Positions 42,684 through 53,270 of a stretch of 64,000 nucleotides of DNA are shown piece after piece. The notes below the pieces were generated by a model. The model did no database searches. It was not told the origin of the DNA and saw nothing but the letters and a program-made list of their open reading frames with translations. Each line of letters starts with the position of its first letter. Within the stretch, counting starts at the first letter, position 1. The stretch spans positions 310,001-374,000 of the forward strand of contig JARGXX010000079.1 in assembly GCA_030374765.1 (NCBI GenBank), in the 5' to 3' direction. Both the position numbers and the translations under genes were made by a program. Source of the DNA: Agarophyton chilense (Eukaryota > Rhodophyta > Florideophyceae > Gracilariales > Gracilariaceae).

Positions 42684-42822
42684 TAACTTCTTTTCTTCTT
42701 CCTTCCTAGGATCTTCTTCATCTTCTTCATTCCTTCTTAGGATCTTCTTCATCTTCTGCCCTTCCTAGGGTCCAATCTTCTTCTTAATCTTCTTCTCCAC
42801 TTCGTGGGTCTTCTTTTCCTTT
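42684..42822 (+). repeat. polypyrimidine tandem repeat (CTTCTTCAT/CCTAGGATC units)
   Basis: About 140 bp almost free of purines on the plus strand, built from a ~30-bp unit (CTAGGATCTTCTTCATCTTCTT) repeated with variation, then CTT runs. It lies between the convergent 3' ends of the antisense ORF and of pol. In element orientation it is a long polypurine tract. Confidence 0.75.
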
Positions 42823-43000
42823 TTCATTATAAACTGTCCCGATAACCGGTGTTGTGTTCCCCGGTTAACGGCGCTAGGCCGAGGGCCAGTAGACATTCCC
42901 TCTCAATACGTGTTCTTCGGGATACTCTCCTCAATTCCTCTTCAAAGGTCCAACATCTTCCTCACTTCGAGGTCCCATCCACACCAGTTCCCGTGGTGGC

Positions 43001-43291
43001 TTACCCGACTTGGGCACGATCCAGATTTGGAGGCAAGGTTACCCGAGCGCGTCGGTGATAGGATAAACCCTTAGACCTCGGAAGGTGCTCAATGGGTTCC
43101 ACTGTATCCTCATCAGGCGAGAATCCGTACCATCGGACTTGGTAGCGAACTTCTCCCTCGGGGGTGTAGATGTGACGCACGATGCGATCGATAACGAATT
43201 CCTGCGGGTACACTTTTCCCTGTTCGGGCTTCTCTTCCATCTTGGAACGCTCTAGTTCCCTTGAGGGTGTCAACGCAGGGTTTAGACACAC
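43001..43291 (-). CDS. gypsy chromodomain segment
   Basis: Contains FVIDRIVRHIYTPEGEVRYQ, VRWYGFSPDEDTVEPIEHL, a typical chromodomain with its aromatic positions. Chromodomains at the end of integrase mark the chromovirus branch of Ty3/gypsy and steer insertion to modified histones. Part of the element above. Confidence 0.85.
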   Translation of the reverse strand: MCLNPALTPSRELERSKMEEKPEQGKVYPQEFVIDRIVRHIYTPEGEVRYQVRWYGFSPDEDTVEPIEHLPRSKGLSYHRRARVTLPPNLDRAQVG

Positions 43292-43897
43292 CCCGGTGGG
43301 TTCTTTTCCGTGTTGCGAGCGGGTCTCAGCACTTCGTCCAAACGGCGCCGAGTGGCCTGTGGGCTACGTTGTAACTTCCGTCTACGGAGTCAAAACGGCC
43401 CAGTTTTGGGTTCTTCTTAAAGCGGAGATCTTCCCGATAACAAAGGTGTTCTTAGATTCCGTGACGGTTGAGAAACCGCGACGCGGTAGCGTCTCCAATC
43501 TCAGGGGGGTAAGACTTCAACGTCAACCCGAGCTACGGGGACGAAGGTTGCTCCCGTGCAATGCTCCGTGCGACGGAGGCGGTTTGCGCGACTGTTGGTC
43601 GTCAGAGACTTTTGATTGGGTCGGTGCCATTCGACGTGTGCCACACAAATGCGCGGGCGCCCCGTGTGGGGTGACCGTTCCTTGTGCGGGAAAATCTGCC
43701 TATGCGGATGTGAGGTGGCGCTTTCGACACGCACTAGCACTCTCCTGAGCTGTCTCCGACGGGTTTCACTCATTTCTTTCCCATTCCTGAGGGTTCCAGT
43801 GTCTCCATAGGAGTTCCTATTCCCATTCCATAACGGAGAGCCAAATTTGGTCAACCTCGTCGTCGAGATCTTCCCCGTGCGGGTCCGCTGACACAGC

Positions 43898-45664
43898 TCA
43901 TTTCCGAGAAAGCGGGGTTTGAGTGTGCGACACCTCAGTGTCTCGTCCGCGGCGGCGGGTGATCGTCGGCTCTGTAGGCGTTCCGGGTGCGGAGTTCGCC
44001 ACACGACTCTCCCTAGGCGGGTTTTCGTCATCTTTTCTGACGTCGTGCTCGGCTGGGTCGGCGGTGATGTCGCTACCCATACGCTGGGGTTGTGACTTCT
44101 CTGTCGCCGGCTCGGTCGGGCTCGTCGTCTCACTGTGAGAACTAGATTCCCTGTTAGGGCGACTGGCTGACGCCGAAGCATCGTCCTGCGAAGGAACTAA
44201 GTCCTCCTCCCCCTCCTTAGGCGGAGAGCCAGGAGGCTTGATTACCTCCGGTGGGGGAGTAACTCTGTAAGAGTTCGTTGACTGGGCCCTTGAGGGAGCG
44301 GGCCCAGGTTCGGGAGTATCCGAAGTTTCTGGTAGGTCGGTTAAACCACGTTCCGGGTGCGGAAGTATAACGGGGCGGGTGTTCGAATCTCCGCCTGACG
44401 GGTTAACTTCCGTTGAATCATCCCCTGTGGAGGGCGTTGGTGCCGACACCGCTTCCACATTTGGGTTGGGCGCTCGTGTGATGCGGTCCCTGGAGATCCG
44501 TTCGTGGCGGTTAGCGATATCCAATACCACCGTGTCCGGGTCTACAGAAACCACACGATAAGGTCCGTCCACAATTGGCGAAAGCTTGTGCCTACGTTCC
44601 TTTTCAGGATTGCAGTATTCCTTTCGAAGGAAGACGAAGTCGTCGGGCTCCACCTGAGGTAGAGGTTTGTGAACCCGATTGTCAAAGTCCTTCTTGTAGG
44701 CGCGTTGAGCTTTGTCCATTGCTTTCCGGGCTATCGGCACGATCTTCGTAAGCCACTCCTTCCAGGTTTCTCGATACAATCCCGGTGACGGGTACGTCGA
44801 CAGCGTCGGTTGAGCCTCGATGGCGACCGGCGGCGGTGTCCTCGACAGTACCAGTTCGAATGGGGATAACGATGTAACCCGATGTACCTGGGTGTTGTAT
44901 GCATACGTGATAGCGTCTGTGTACAAGTCCCAATTTTTGGGGTGATCCGCAACATACGATCTCAAAGCGTTGAGTATCGTGCGGTTAAACCTCTCCACCT
45001 GGCTATTCCCCTGAGGGTGATACGTAGTAACAAATAAATTCCTTACATCAAGGATTCGACATACATCCTGAAAGAACTTTGATGCGAATTGCCCTCCGTT
45101 GTCGGATAACAACTGCACCGGCGGTCCATATACGAACACCCAATGGGTCACGAACGCTTGGGCGACGGTAGCGGCGGTGATCCGCTTCAGCGGCACAGTT
45201 CTCGTTAACTTAGAGAATCTGTCAGAAATGACAAGCAGATACCGATGACCTCGGGGCGTCCTGATAAACTCCCCTAGGATGTCTATGGCCACTAATTCGA
45301 GTGGAGCCCGTGCCGGGAACAGCGTCAACTTCTTAGAGTGCTTCCGAAGTTTGACGTCATTCTTGGCGCAATTGGCGCAGGCCCGTCTGACGGCGTAACA
45401 ATCGAATGCCATTGCCGGCCAGTAAAAGTCCCTTCTCAACGTGAGGTACAGTTTTCTTCCCCCGGAGTGGGCGCCAACCTTCACATAGTGAGTGAGGTGT
45501 AATACCCTCTGTTGTAGGGTGTGCGGCACCACTATCCTCGGGCGAGGTCCAACGGTCCTGATTAGGTAACCCTGATCGTCATCCTCGAAAGGTAACTGAA
45601 ATCCTCCGTTGAGGCGAGCCCGAATCCGTGTACAGAATGGGTCGAGCTGTTGCTCGCGTATCAT
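43898..45664 (-). CDS. gypsy integrase
   Basis: 588 codons. HHCC zinc domain (HYVKVGAHSGGRKLYL ... CANCAKND), core with AIDILGEF and LSDNGGQFASKF, then PQGNSQVERFNRTILNAL. The GPY-type SH3-like part is VDGPYRVVSVDPDTVVLD. A long acidic, Pro/Ser/Thr-rich tail follows. Confidence 0.9.
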   Translation of the reverse strand: MIREQQLDPFCTRIRARLNGGFQLPFEDDDQGYLIRTVGPRPRIVVPHTLQQRVLHLTHYVKVGAHSGGRKLYLTLRRDFYWPAMAFDCYAVRRACANCAKNDVKLRKHSKKLTLFPARAPLELVAIDILGEFIRTPRGHRYLLVISDRFSKLTRTVPLKRITAATVAQAFVTHWVFVYGPPVQLLSDNGGQFASKFFQDVCRILDVRNLFVTTYHPQGNSQVERFNRTILNALRSYVADHPKNWDLYTDAITYAYNTQVHRVTSLSPFELVLSRTPPPVAIEAQPTLSTYPSPGLYRETWKEWLTKIVPIARKAMDKAQRAYKKDFDNRVHKPLPQVEPDDFVFLRKEYCNPEKERRHKLSPIVDGPYRVVSVDPDTVVLDIANRHERISRDRITRAPNPNVEAVSAPTPSTGDDSTEVNPSGGDSNTRPVILPHPERGLTDLPETSDTPEPGPAPSRAQSTNSYRVTPPPEVIKPPGSPPKEGEEDLVPSQDDASASASRPNRESSSHSETTSPTEPATEKSQPQRMGSDITADPAEHDVRKDDENPPRESRVANSAPGTPTEPTITRRRGRDTEVSHTQTPLSRK

Positions 45665-45787
45665 CTCCTATGGAGAGATAGGTATAAAAGAGCCGGTCGG
45701 CGAATCCAGACTCTCGTTGACTAGTATATCGTCACAAACATCATCCGTCAGCAGTTGAGCTCCTCCCTCGAGGTCCGATACGATAAA

Positions 45788-47536
45788 TCATGGGATGTCA
45801 TCGTCCTCGTAGGGTTCCGTTTCCGCTGTGGTTCCCAAGCGGGATAGTGCATCAGCCTGAGTGTTCAGCTTCCCTTTCTTGTACAGGATCTCAAAGTCGA
45901 ATTCCGACAGTCGGAGACGCCAGCGCACAAGGCGGCCCGAGGGTTCGGAGATCTCCAGGAGCCAACGCAAGCATGCGTGGTCCGTATGGACTTTGAAACG
46001 AGTACCCATCAAATAGGGGCGAAGTGTAGCTAAGGCCCACACAACGGCTAAACATTCTTTCTCGGAGACCGAGTAGTTCCTTTCATGGACATTCAGGGAA
46101 CGTGACCAGTACCCAATAGGGTGACGTTCACCATCCTCAGAGGATTGGAACAGTGCACACCCTACTTGGTTTGCACTAGCATCGGTGTCCACTTCGTAAG
46201 GGAGCCCAGGATTGGGTAGAGCCAAGATTGGCGATGATGATACGGCATTCACCAGTGCCGTGAAGGCAGACGCTTCCGCGTCGCCAAAAGGTTCCAGTTC
46301 AACTGGTTGTCCCTTCGTCAGGAGCCTGTTGAGGGGGGTGGCAATATCCGCAAAGTTCGGGACGAATCGGCGATACACGTTACATAGACCTAAGAAGGAT
46401 CGCAACTCCGTTTGAGTTTTCGGGTGTTTTGCTTCCTTCAAGGATTTCACTCGTACTTCATCGATTGAAAGCTGTCCGGGACGGATGATATGACCCAGAT
46501 ACTTAACCGAATCGGTGAAAAACTCGCACTTCTTGAGTTTCAAGGTGATTCCCGCGTTGCGGAGTATCTTCATTACGTCCCTGACGTGTTCGAGGTGGTC
46601 ATCCAGGTTGTTGGAGAAGACAATAATGTCGTCTAAATACACTAGACACGTCCTCCACTTGAAGGGAGCCAACAGAATGTCTATCGCCCGTTGAAACGTT
46701 GCGGGGGCATTTGTCAACCCAAAAGGCATCCTCCGGAATCGGAAAAGTCCTTGGTGACACACGAAAGCCGTTTTGTCTCGATCTTCCTCCCTAATAGGGA
46801 CTTGCCAGTAGCCCGAATTGGCGCCGAGGGAAGAGAAAACAGTAGCGCTCCCAAGGGAGTCGATGTATTCGTCCATCCGAGGGATCGGGTACACATCCTT
46901 AATGGTTACATCGTTCAGGCGTCTGTAATCGATGCAGAAACGCCACGATCCATCCGGTTTCGGAACTAACACCACTGGTGAGGCCCAAGCGGACTGGGCA
47001 GGTTCAATTACGCCCGCTTTAAGCATTTTCTCCACCTGAGATTTCTCCTCTTCCCGAGCTTTCGGTCCAGCCCTGTAAGGGTGTTGGGCCATAGGCCGAG
47101 TGTTCGGTAACAAGTCGATGCGGTGTTCTGTAATCCCAATAGTTCCAAGGGAACCATCCCACATGGGGGTAAATTCACGAAGCATGTGCCTCAGCTTCTC
47201 CCGATGAGATGCGGGTACATGGTTGAGATCCCATTTCTCCAATTCCTGAACAGGATACGTCTGGTCTGCTCCTTTGATAGGGGCCGTAACCTCCTGAGGT
47301 TTAAAGTGATCAGCGTGTGGAGCTGCAGTCGTATGCTCACCGTCTTCCGCGATTTCGGCAGTGTCCTCCCCCTCCTTAGGGTCCGCCACACCAAGGACTT
47401 CTGCGATAGAGATCTTTGTAGGTACGACCGCATGCGGGTGTGGAAGAACAGAACCCAGGATCTGGTGTTTGACCAAATGCTGCGTTGTCTTTCGAAAGTT
47501 GGCTACAAAAAACTTGAAAGGTTTATCCGGTTCCAC
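45788..47536 (-). CDS. gypsy reverse transcriptase and RNase H
   Basis: 582 codons. RT motifs VVLVPKPDGSWRFCIDYRRL, FRRMPFGLTNAPATFQR and LVYLDDIIVFS. Ty3-type RNase H opens with EVDTDASANQVG, then SEKECLAVVWAL and FKVHTDHACLRWLL. NTQADALSR is near the end. Confidence 0.95.
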   Translation of the reverse strand: MEPDKPFKFFVANFRKTTQHLVKHQILGSVLPHPHAVVPTKISIAEVLGVADPKEGEDTAEIAEDGEHTTAAPHADHFKPQEVTAPIKGADQTYPVQELEKWDLNHVPASHREKLRHMLREFTPMWDGSLGTIGITEHRIDLLPNTRPMAQHPYRAGPKAREEEKSQVEKMLKAGVIEPAQSAWASPVVLVPKPDGSWRFCIDYRRLNDVTIKDVYPIPRMDEYIDSLGSATVFSSLGANSGYWQVPIREEDRDKTAFVCHQGLFRFRRMPFGLTNAPATFQRAIDILLAPFKWRTCLVYLDDIIVFSNNLDDHLEHVRDVMKILRNAGITLKLKKCEFFTDSVKYLGHIIRPGQLSIDEVRVKSLKEAKHPKTQTELRSFLGLCNVYRRFVPNFADIATPLNRLLTKGQPVELEPFGDAEASAFTALVNAVSSSPILALPNPGLPYEVDTDASANQVGCALFQSSEDGERHPIGYWSRSLNVHERNYSVSEKECLAVVWALATLRPYLMGTRFKVHTDHACLRWLLEISEPSGRLVRWRLRLSEFDFEILYKKGKLNTQADALSRLGTTAETEPYEDDDIP

Positions 47537-47593
47537 GGAGACAACCCCATTTGCAAGGGCGAGTTGACGCCGCGTATACAGAGACGGGTTCGG

Positions 47594-48349
47594 TTATACC
47601 ACATGCACACCAATTTGCTTGGTAACAACTGTGACCCAAACCTGGGTTTCTGGCGGGATAGCCACTGACTTCGCAACCTTTACCCGTGTAGGCACCGGGT
47701 CCTTCTTCACAGATTCCTGCGCGACAGGGAGAGGAACGCGTGTTCGCGCTGCTCCCTGTAAGGGTTTACGAACGATTGGGATCGTAGACCCGTCTTCGAG
47801 TTCCACAGTTCTATTCCGAGGACGGATGGCCTCCACGAAGCGGTCGCAAAAGTCACAACCCAGTATGACTGGTGCTGCAAGTGACTTGCATACAATAAAC
47901 TCTAGCTGAACGAGATAGGAGCCTAACCTCACCATGAGGGAAATTGTACCCAGTGTCCGTAGCGGGTTGTTGTTTGCATCGGCGATATCCAAACGTGGAC
48001 CGCTACGAACTTGGACCCGGAGCAGCGGGGGTAACAATTCAACATGAATTAAGTTAGGAGCGGCTCCTGTATCCAGGACAGATATTTGACGAACCATAAA
48101 CTGGTTGGACAGGCCGAAGTCGGCGAATACTTTATAATTCCGCGTGGCCATTACCATAACTCGATCCGGAATACGGAGATTACGGGACCGTATCCACGGG
48201 CGACGAAGGACACTAAAGTATCCCGAGTTAACGTTGGTGTCAGCCGTTCTCCTTGAGAGGATAGTCACAGCTGGGGAGCGAAGCTGGAGCACCTCGGGCG
48301 TCTTCAACTCCGGCTTAGAAGACGCCCCTGCCGCAGGGGAGACTCCCAA
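47594..48349 (-). CDS. gypsy aspartic protease region
   Basis: 251 codons; active-site block ISVLDTGAAPNLIH near 48,085, followed by LRTLGTISLMVRLGSY and APVILGCDFCDRF. A retropepsin-like domain of the element. Confidence 0.85.
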   Translation of the reverse strand: MGVSPAAGASSKPELKTPEVLQLRSPAVTILSRRTADTNVNSGYFSVLRRPWIRSRNLRIPDRVMVMATRNYKVFADFGLSNQFMVRQISVLDTGAAPNLIHVELLPPLLRVQVRSGPRLDIADANNNPLRTLGTISLMVRLGSYLVQLEFIVCKSLAAPVILGCDFCDRFVEAIRPRNRTVELEDGSTIPIVRKPLQGAARTRVPLPVAQESVKKDPVPTRVKVAKSVAIPPETQVWVTVVTKQIGVHVV

Positions 48350-48351
48350 GT

Positions 48352-50382
48352 TTAGTTTTTCGAAGCGGACCCCACCGAATTCGGTGCAGCTGCCTCGAAG
48401 GGGACCGGTTGTTCCCCGTTCGCGGGTACAAGTTCTGTATCCCTGTCAGCAAGGTGAGCTCGGAGTATCCTTTGTTCCTCATAGGACCTACTCGGGACTC
48501 GAGCTTTCTCCTCAGGGGTCAGAGCCTCGTACTGAGCGATAATTCGTGAACCCTCCCGCAGGGGAAATGTGCAGTCGGGTGCTTTGTGACCACGGAGGTA
48601 ACACAAATAGCAAATCAGCTCTGCCGGGTTCGGTTGTGGACGTGAATCCACGCGACGTGGTGCTGTATCCCTCCATCCGGGGTGAGAGAACCGAGCAGCG
48701 GTATTCGCAAAAGGTAGCGATGCGGCTGGCACCCTCCGTCCTTGGGTATAGAGCGCAGGGTCTTCATCCGTAGTCGGAGCGGATGTCGACGGCAACTCAG
48801 ATGTACCCATAGATTCGGGGTTACTTCCCATGAAGTGAATGGTATCATTGACCCCCAAAGGGGCAGGGCCTCCTGCGAGTGACAAAGACAAGTTACCTCC
48901 ATCGGCGAGGAGTGCACGTGTCGGCCGACTCTTTCGGTTCTGCCGGGCACGGAGAGTATCCCCCTCAGCCTGGGCGTACTGAACTAGTTCCAAGTAGGTC
49001 AGCTTGCGCTTCTCTTCCCGATGTCGGGCAACCAATGCCCTTATCGAGGGGTCCAAACCATCCACAAACATGGTGCATCTGTCGTAGGCGGGGAATACAT
49101 TCCCGCATCGGTGAATCGCTTTATTCAAGCGAGTTGAATACACCGTTTCGGTTTCCATCGGCTTCTGCCGCGTATCCCTTAATGCAAGGATTGCTTCCTG
49201 AATCGCATTTCCAGTAGCGTATGACCTCAAGAGGTACTGCAACGCTTCGGGCCAGCACGTGACTCCCCCTTCCGAGGCTCGGGATGATCCACGGACGGAG
49301 TTGAACTGGTCTTCAGCCATCCCCTTTAAGAAATAGGGTAATGCCAGATACGCTTGCGCTTCACTCATACCGAGGATGTCAGCCTCCCGGACGAACCTCG
49401 CAAGGAAATCGAGCACCAGAATTGGGTCTGTTCCTGTGAACTCCCTCTTCTGTAGGGTGATTCTCAGCCTTTTGATGTAGTTCTTGACCTTACCCGTTCC
49501 GCGGGATGTTCGATCTCCCGAAGGGTTATCCAACCGGTAATAGCGGTACGATAGCAGCTTCCGATAGAGAGGATTCGTCGGCTTCAGCTCCCTTAATCCA
49601 AGGTGTTTCCTACCCTTCTTCCGGGTACGGATTGCCCCTTGAGAGGTGTAGGTAGCCTTCGACCGAGTCGCCCGGGATGACCGGCGTCCATCTTCACTAT
49701 CCGAAGATTCGGAGGACGAACTCGATGACGAGCGATTGGGATCGGAATCCGATAAATCCTCTTGGAGGTGAACCCTCTTCTTGGACTGGCGGCGGTCCCG
49801 TTTAGCGGAGCGGTGTTCTTCGTCTTCCGAAACGTCGGGTTTATCCTTCGAGGCTTCTGTGTCTCCGTCCATACGGATAATGTCCTCGAGGGTGTCCAGC
49901 CGAGCTCGGAAGCGTTCCGCTTGCACGCGGTGTTCCTCCACGAGGCTCCAGTACTCCTGGATAAAGACCCTAGGGGTACCGAAGCTTTCCAAAAGGGAGT
50001 TCACATCCCTCCTCAGGGTACGAAGGTCATCGGCGACTCCCCGCACCGGGGCGTCCTCCACCTTGAGGCGGAGGGTAGTAACCTCCTGAAGGAGCTCGAC
50101 GTGAGCCGCGTTGGCGATATCGATTCGAGTCTCCAGGCGCTGTAATTCAGGGTCGGCCCGACTTCGGGGTGCTGCTGAGGGGGTCTCCACCACTGGAGCT
50201 GGGCCCACAGCCACCACCTCTCGAGGACCTGAAACCACTGACGGTGCTCTCCGAGTGTCCGGATCGATACCGGAATCGTTCCGACCTTCGGGAATTGAGC
50301 TCCTCGGCCTAGGCGGGGCCGGGGGCACTGAATCCGCTTGACGGTTCGATCCAGTCCTGGAACCACGGATAGGCGGCGACAT
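48352..50382 (-). CDS. gypsy Gag
   Basis: 676 codons from the ATG at 50382. N-terminal disordered Pro/Arg-rich part, a coiled coil, a Ser/Asp-rich basic stretch, then the capsid-like helical region (LRELKPTNPLYRKLL to TYLELVQYAQAEGD). One CCHC zinc knuckle, CYLCYLRGHKAPDC, lies near the C-terminus. The same family occurs as an older fossil at 19.7-21.4 kb. Confidence 0.9.
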   Translation of the reverse strand: MSPPIRGSRTGSNRQADSVPPAPPRPRSSIPEGRNDSGIDPDTRRAPSVVSGPREVVAVGPAPVVETPSAAPRSRADPELQRLETRIDIANAAHVELLQEVTTLRLKVEDAPVRGVADDLRTLRRDVNSLLESFGTPRVFIQEYWSLVEEHRVQAERFRARLDTLEDIIRMDGDTEASKDKPDVSEDEEHRSAKRDRRQSKKRVHLQEDLSDSDPNRSSSSSSSESSDSEDGRRSSRATRSKATYTSQGAIRTRKKGRKHLGLRELKPTNPLYRKLLSYRYYRLDNPSGDRTSRGTGKVKNYIKRLRITLQKREFTGTDPILVLDFLARFVREADILGMSEAQAYLALPYFLKGMAEDQFNSVRGSSRASEGGVTCWPEALQYLLRSYATGNAIQEAILALRDTRQKPMETETVYSTRLNKAIHRCGNVFPAYDRCTMFVDGLDPSIRALVARHREEKRKLTYLELVQYAQAEGDTLRARQNRKSRPTRALLADGGNLSLSLAGGPAPLGVNDTIHFMGSNPESMGTSELPSTSAPTTDEDPALYTQGRRVPAASLPFANTAARFSHPGWRDTAPRRVDSRPQPNPAELICYLCYLRGHKAPDCTFPLREGSRIIAQYEALTPEEKARVPSRSYEEQRILRAHLADRDTELVPANGEQPVPFEAAAPNSVGSASKN

Positions 50383-50590
50383 GCTGCAGACACGACACCG
50401 ACGATTCGGGGTAACGATGAAATTCGATCACGAGATTCCCGGAGAACGGATGACGTAACACAAAACAAAAATAAAAACCAATTCCACCGTTTCCAAAGGG
50501 GACCACTACAACAAATCTTCACGACGGTGCTTCCTCTTCCAAGAGATATTCCCACACGTGGATGACCAACCCAAAAGTCCGAGAACAGAT

Positions 50591-50607
50591 TCTAAGTCGG
50601 GAGACCA
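50591..50607 (-). promoter_or_regulatory. primer-binding site of gypsy element
   Basis: Minus-strand TGGTCTCCCGACTTAGA begins 2 nt after the 5' LTR, with the TGG expected for pairing with a tRNA CCA end. The tRNA species was not identified. Confidence 0.6.
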
Positions 50608-50609
50608 CT

Positions 50610-51524
50610 TGTAGAGCAAAACCCGGCGACGGGAAGTGCTCTCAAGGTGTTCGAAGTCTTGCTCCCTGGGGGAGGCAGACTCAGAGACAGAGCCCTCCGT
50701 TCGACCCGTAGTGTGGGGTGTAACTCCCACGGGGGATTCCGGCAGTACCGACGGAGGTGAGGGGTAGAAACCGTTGGATCGGGAATGGGTATGGGTATCC
50801 CAAAGAATGGGGGAAATGCGGCGAAGAGGAAAAACGGGGCGAGGGTCGGGCACTAACAGGCACCGGACCCGAGAACCAGAAAAGGGGCGAAACAACAAAA
50901 GAAACCCAATACAGGGGCGAAAACCTGTTTTCAAAAGGAAACACAAAAAGCACGCAACAAGTAAGCAGAACCCCCACGGGGTATCGTGCACGCAGGTCGT
51001 CTGAGCGGTCCCAAGGGGGTTATTGCACGGAACCCAAACGTGGGCACTCTCCAAGTGAAGTTGTGTCCCTACGCAGGCGTTGCTAACCAGAGCCCGTTCC
51101 GGGTTGTAAGGCCGAAACGATGGCGACGAAGAACCTCTAAAGGTATCGAAGACCAACCTTGGTTACCATTTACTCTGAGCCTCGAACTGTCAGATCTCGT
51201 CTCCCTAAGTAGGGCCCACTAACTAAACTCTGCAGTAGTGCACACCTGCTCAGGGCCATACACGTGGAGATCCCACTGTCAGGGCCCAAAAGTCCAACGT
51301 TCTAACAAATATCTGAAAATCGGTGCCAAAATTAAGCCACGTGTATCGCGGGGCCAATCCAACCATGGGCCATCCGAATTTTCACTTCATAGGCGAACTC
51401 TAACCAGAAAACAGTGCCACCTCAGCACACCTTAGAGGGGATCATAGTCATAACCCTCGGAGGGTCCAATCCTCATTCTATGAGTTGCATCTTCAAGTAT
51501 CCCCTAACTGGGCGTTGCTCTACA
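50610..51524 (-). repeat. 5' LTR of gypsy element (915 bp)
   Basis: Same length as the other LTR and about 97% identical by eye. Followed by ATCCT at 51525. Confidence 0.95.
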
Positions 51525-53270
51525 ATCCTAACGAAGTTTCAGTCCATGATTGCGATATCACCGGCAATTATTACAACGGACCAAAGTGCAGCTTCCATAG
51601 CAGCCACAGAGAAAGTATTTCAGAAGTCGTTTATTGTTCTTGATGATTGGCATGTGAATCAATAACAAATCAAGAATGTTACTACATGGTGTGCCCAAAT
51701 CGGACGACGTAGTTGTTGTGAGGACATGTCCAGAGATCTCTTCAATATTCGGAGGTCCAAAAAACTGGCCGTTTTCATACAGCGGCGCCATGACTTCCAG
51801 AAAAGGTACTTGCAGCCCTTCACAAACAAATTACCTATGTGGTTTATTTATTCTTATGTACACATATCCCAATTGGTTGTTGAATGTTTTCGAATCATCG
51901 CAGTTCCAAGGCGGTAACTCTTCCAAGGAACCGGATATACCGAAGCTTCCAATTCCGGATATCGTGCCTATGTGCTACATAAGGAGTCCCTTTCTCCGAC
52001 ATTCTAAGAAAACTGCAAGTGTTGACTCACAGACGTGCTGAGGAGCGCAAAGTATCACTCACACGCTTCATGTCCCCTCTCCGTTCCAGATATCGTGTTG
52101 TACGGAATTGTATGTTGCATGTTCCCCTCGAGATCCTCAATGAAATTATTGCAGAATGCACCAGCTATTCAATAGAGAAGTTTATAGAAATAAGTATAAA
52201 ACCATCGAGGATCTTTCTGTTCCCCTTGCATTGGTCACGAACATGAAAAAGGTGCACTCTCCTGAGCTGCTTTTGTAAGAAATATTTAGAACTGGCGTCG
52301 TTGCGTGTTCTGAGCTAACTTGGAGCTTTTATTTCATCCGAAAGCATGATGATTCTAATTCAAATACACTTCTCCCTTCAACTGAACCCCTACGAGTTCT
52401 AGTTGCACGTCAGGAGGGAGAGAGCGAAGATGGAGGAGAAAAAGAGCTTTTCGTTCTGTGCGATTGTATGAAAATGGAATCACTGGGATTTCCCTGTCGG
52501 CACATTGTGAAGTGTGCGTTTTTATACAATTACTACGTCCTCACGGAGCCTAGATTGAAAGAGGTCTGGGACGAACACATTGAAACCGAATCGTTTTTCG
52601 ACCCATATTGGAGGTTTAACCGTGAGTTCTCTCCTTTTAATGACTTCCGCAATTTGAGGAACCCGTGCAGTGTTATTGATATGTATTCTTCTCAAAAGAA
52701 AACTGAATCGTTTACCAATAACTCAGTTCATACCGACATAGTCGTTGATCTATTTTTCCATAAATCTACAGAACAAGGAAATAGAAAGCATGTGAAATGG
52801 TCCGATAAAAACTCTCTGTTTAATCAAGTCCATTGACTTGTAGAAGGGATTGGCCCTGTCGCTGTTGAAGAGTTTGGAGAACTGCTGAAGGGAGCGAAAA
52901 GAACACTAAGTAAAGGAATTATGGTGACGAAACAAATGCCTGATGAATATCCAACAGTTTTCGGTACTGGAGATAAGAATAACGAGAGATTTCACAAAAC
53001 TTTACAGAAACTATGCACACTACACTAACTCTACTGCCTCGGAATCCCTCCAAAGTGAAGATTACCATTGTTCCAATTGATTCCCGTGAAAAGAAGAATA
53101 CTTAAAGAGTGAAAGTAACAAACCCTGGTGTGAAAAGCTTTGGAAGGAAAATCAAGACGAATGGATACAGAACTGGTTTTCAAGTATTCAGGCTGGTTCA
53201 TGTGAACTCGTTTTTGAAGTCGGACAGTGATGTGAATCAGAATCCGAAGAAATTGGGTCCCGTTAAATAG

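Larger units (their letters stand above)
39767..51524 (-). mobile_element. Ty3/gypsy LTR retrotransposon, chromovirus type, with an extra antisense ORF
   Basis: Fossil copy of 11,758 bp in minus orientation. The 5-bp duplication ATCCT is present on both sides (39762-39766 and 51525-51529). Two 915-bp LTRs start TGTRGAGCAA and end TTGCTCTACA. They differ at roughly 25-30 positions by my count, near 3%, so the insertion is fairly young but not recent. Parts in element order: 5' LTR, primer-binding site, gag, protease, reverse transcriptase plus RNase H, integrase, chromodomain, an opposite-strand ORF, polypurine tract, 3' LTR. It looks largely whole, with about three frame breaks, some of which may be the frameshift or read-through sites such elements use. 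Confidence 0.95.
38773..53270 (+). mobile_element. MULE (Mutator-like/FAR1-type) transposase relic, split by a gypsy element
   Basis: Plus-strand DNA transposon relic in two parts. Left part to 39,766: an N-terminal FAR1/WRKY-like region with ARHNQPPSTT (compare HNHPPS) near 39,260, then the start of the MULE catalytic domain, SIDCKAVANRYGFPLITING (~39,630), followed by EAESDLLDIL. Right part from 51,530: SPAIITTDQSAASIAATEKVF and DDWHVN, the second half of the same domain. Then a SWIM zinc finger (CDC...GFPCRHIVKCAF, ~52,465-52,515), and a tail ending LKSDSDVNQNPKKLGPVK at ~53,270. The right part also has several stops and frameshifts. The gypsy element inserted between the two catalytic halves. 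Confidence 0.8.

Noticed and set aside
49762-50145. Plus-strand frame opposite gypsy gag
   Set aside because: A shadow of the gag coding strand; it lacks any property of the real antisense ORF nearer the 3' LTR.
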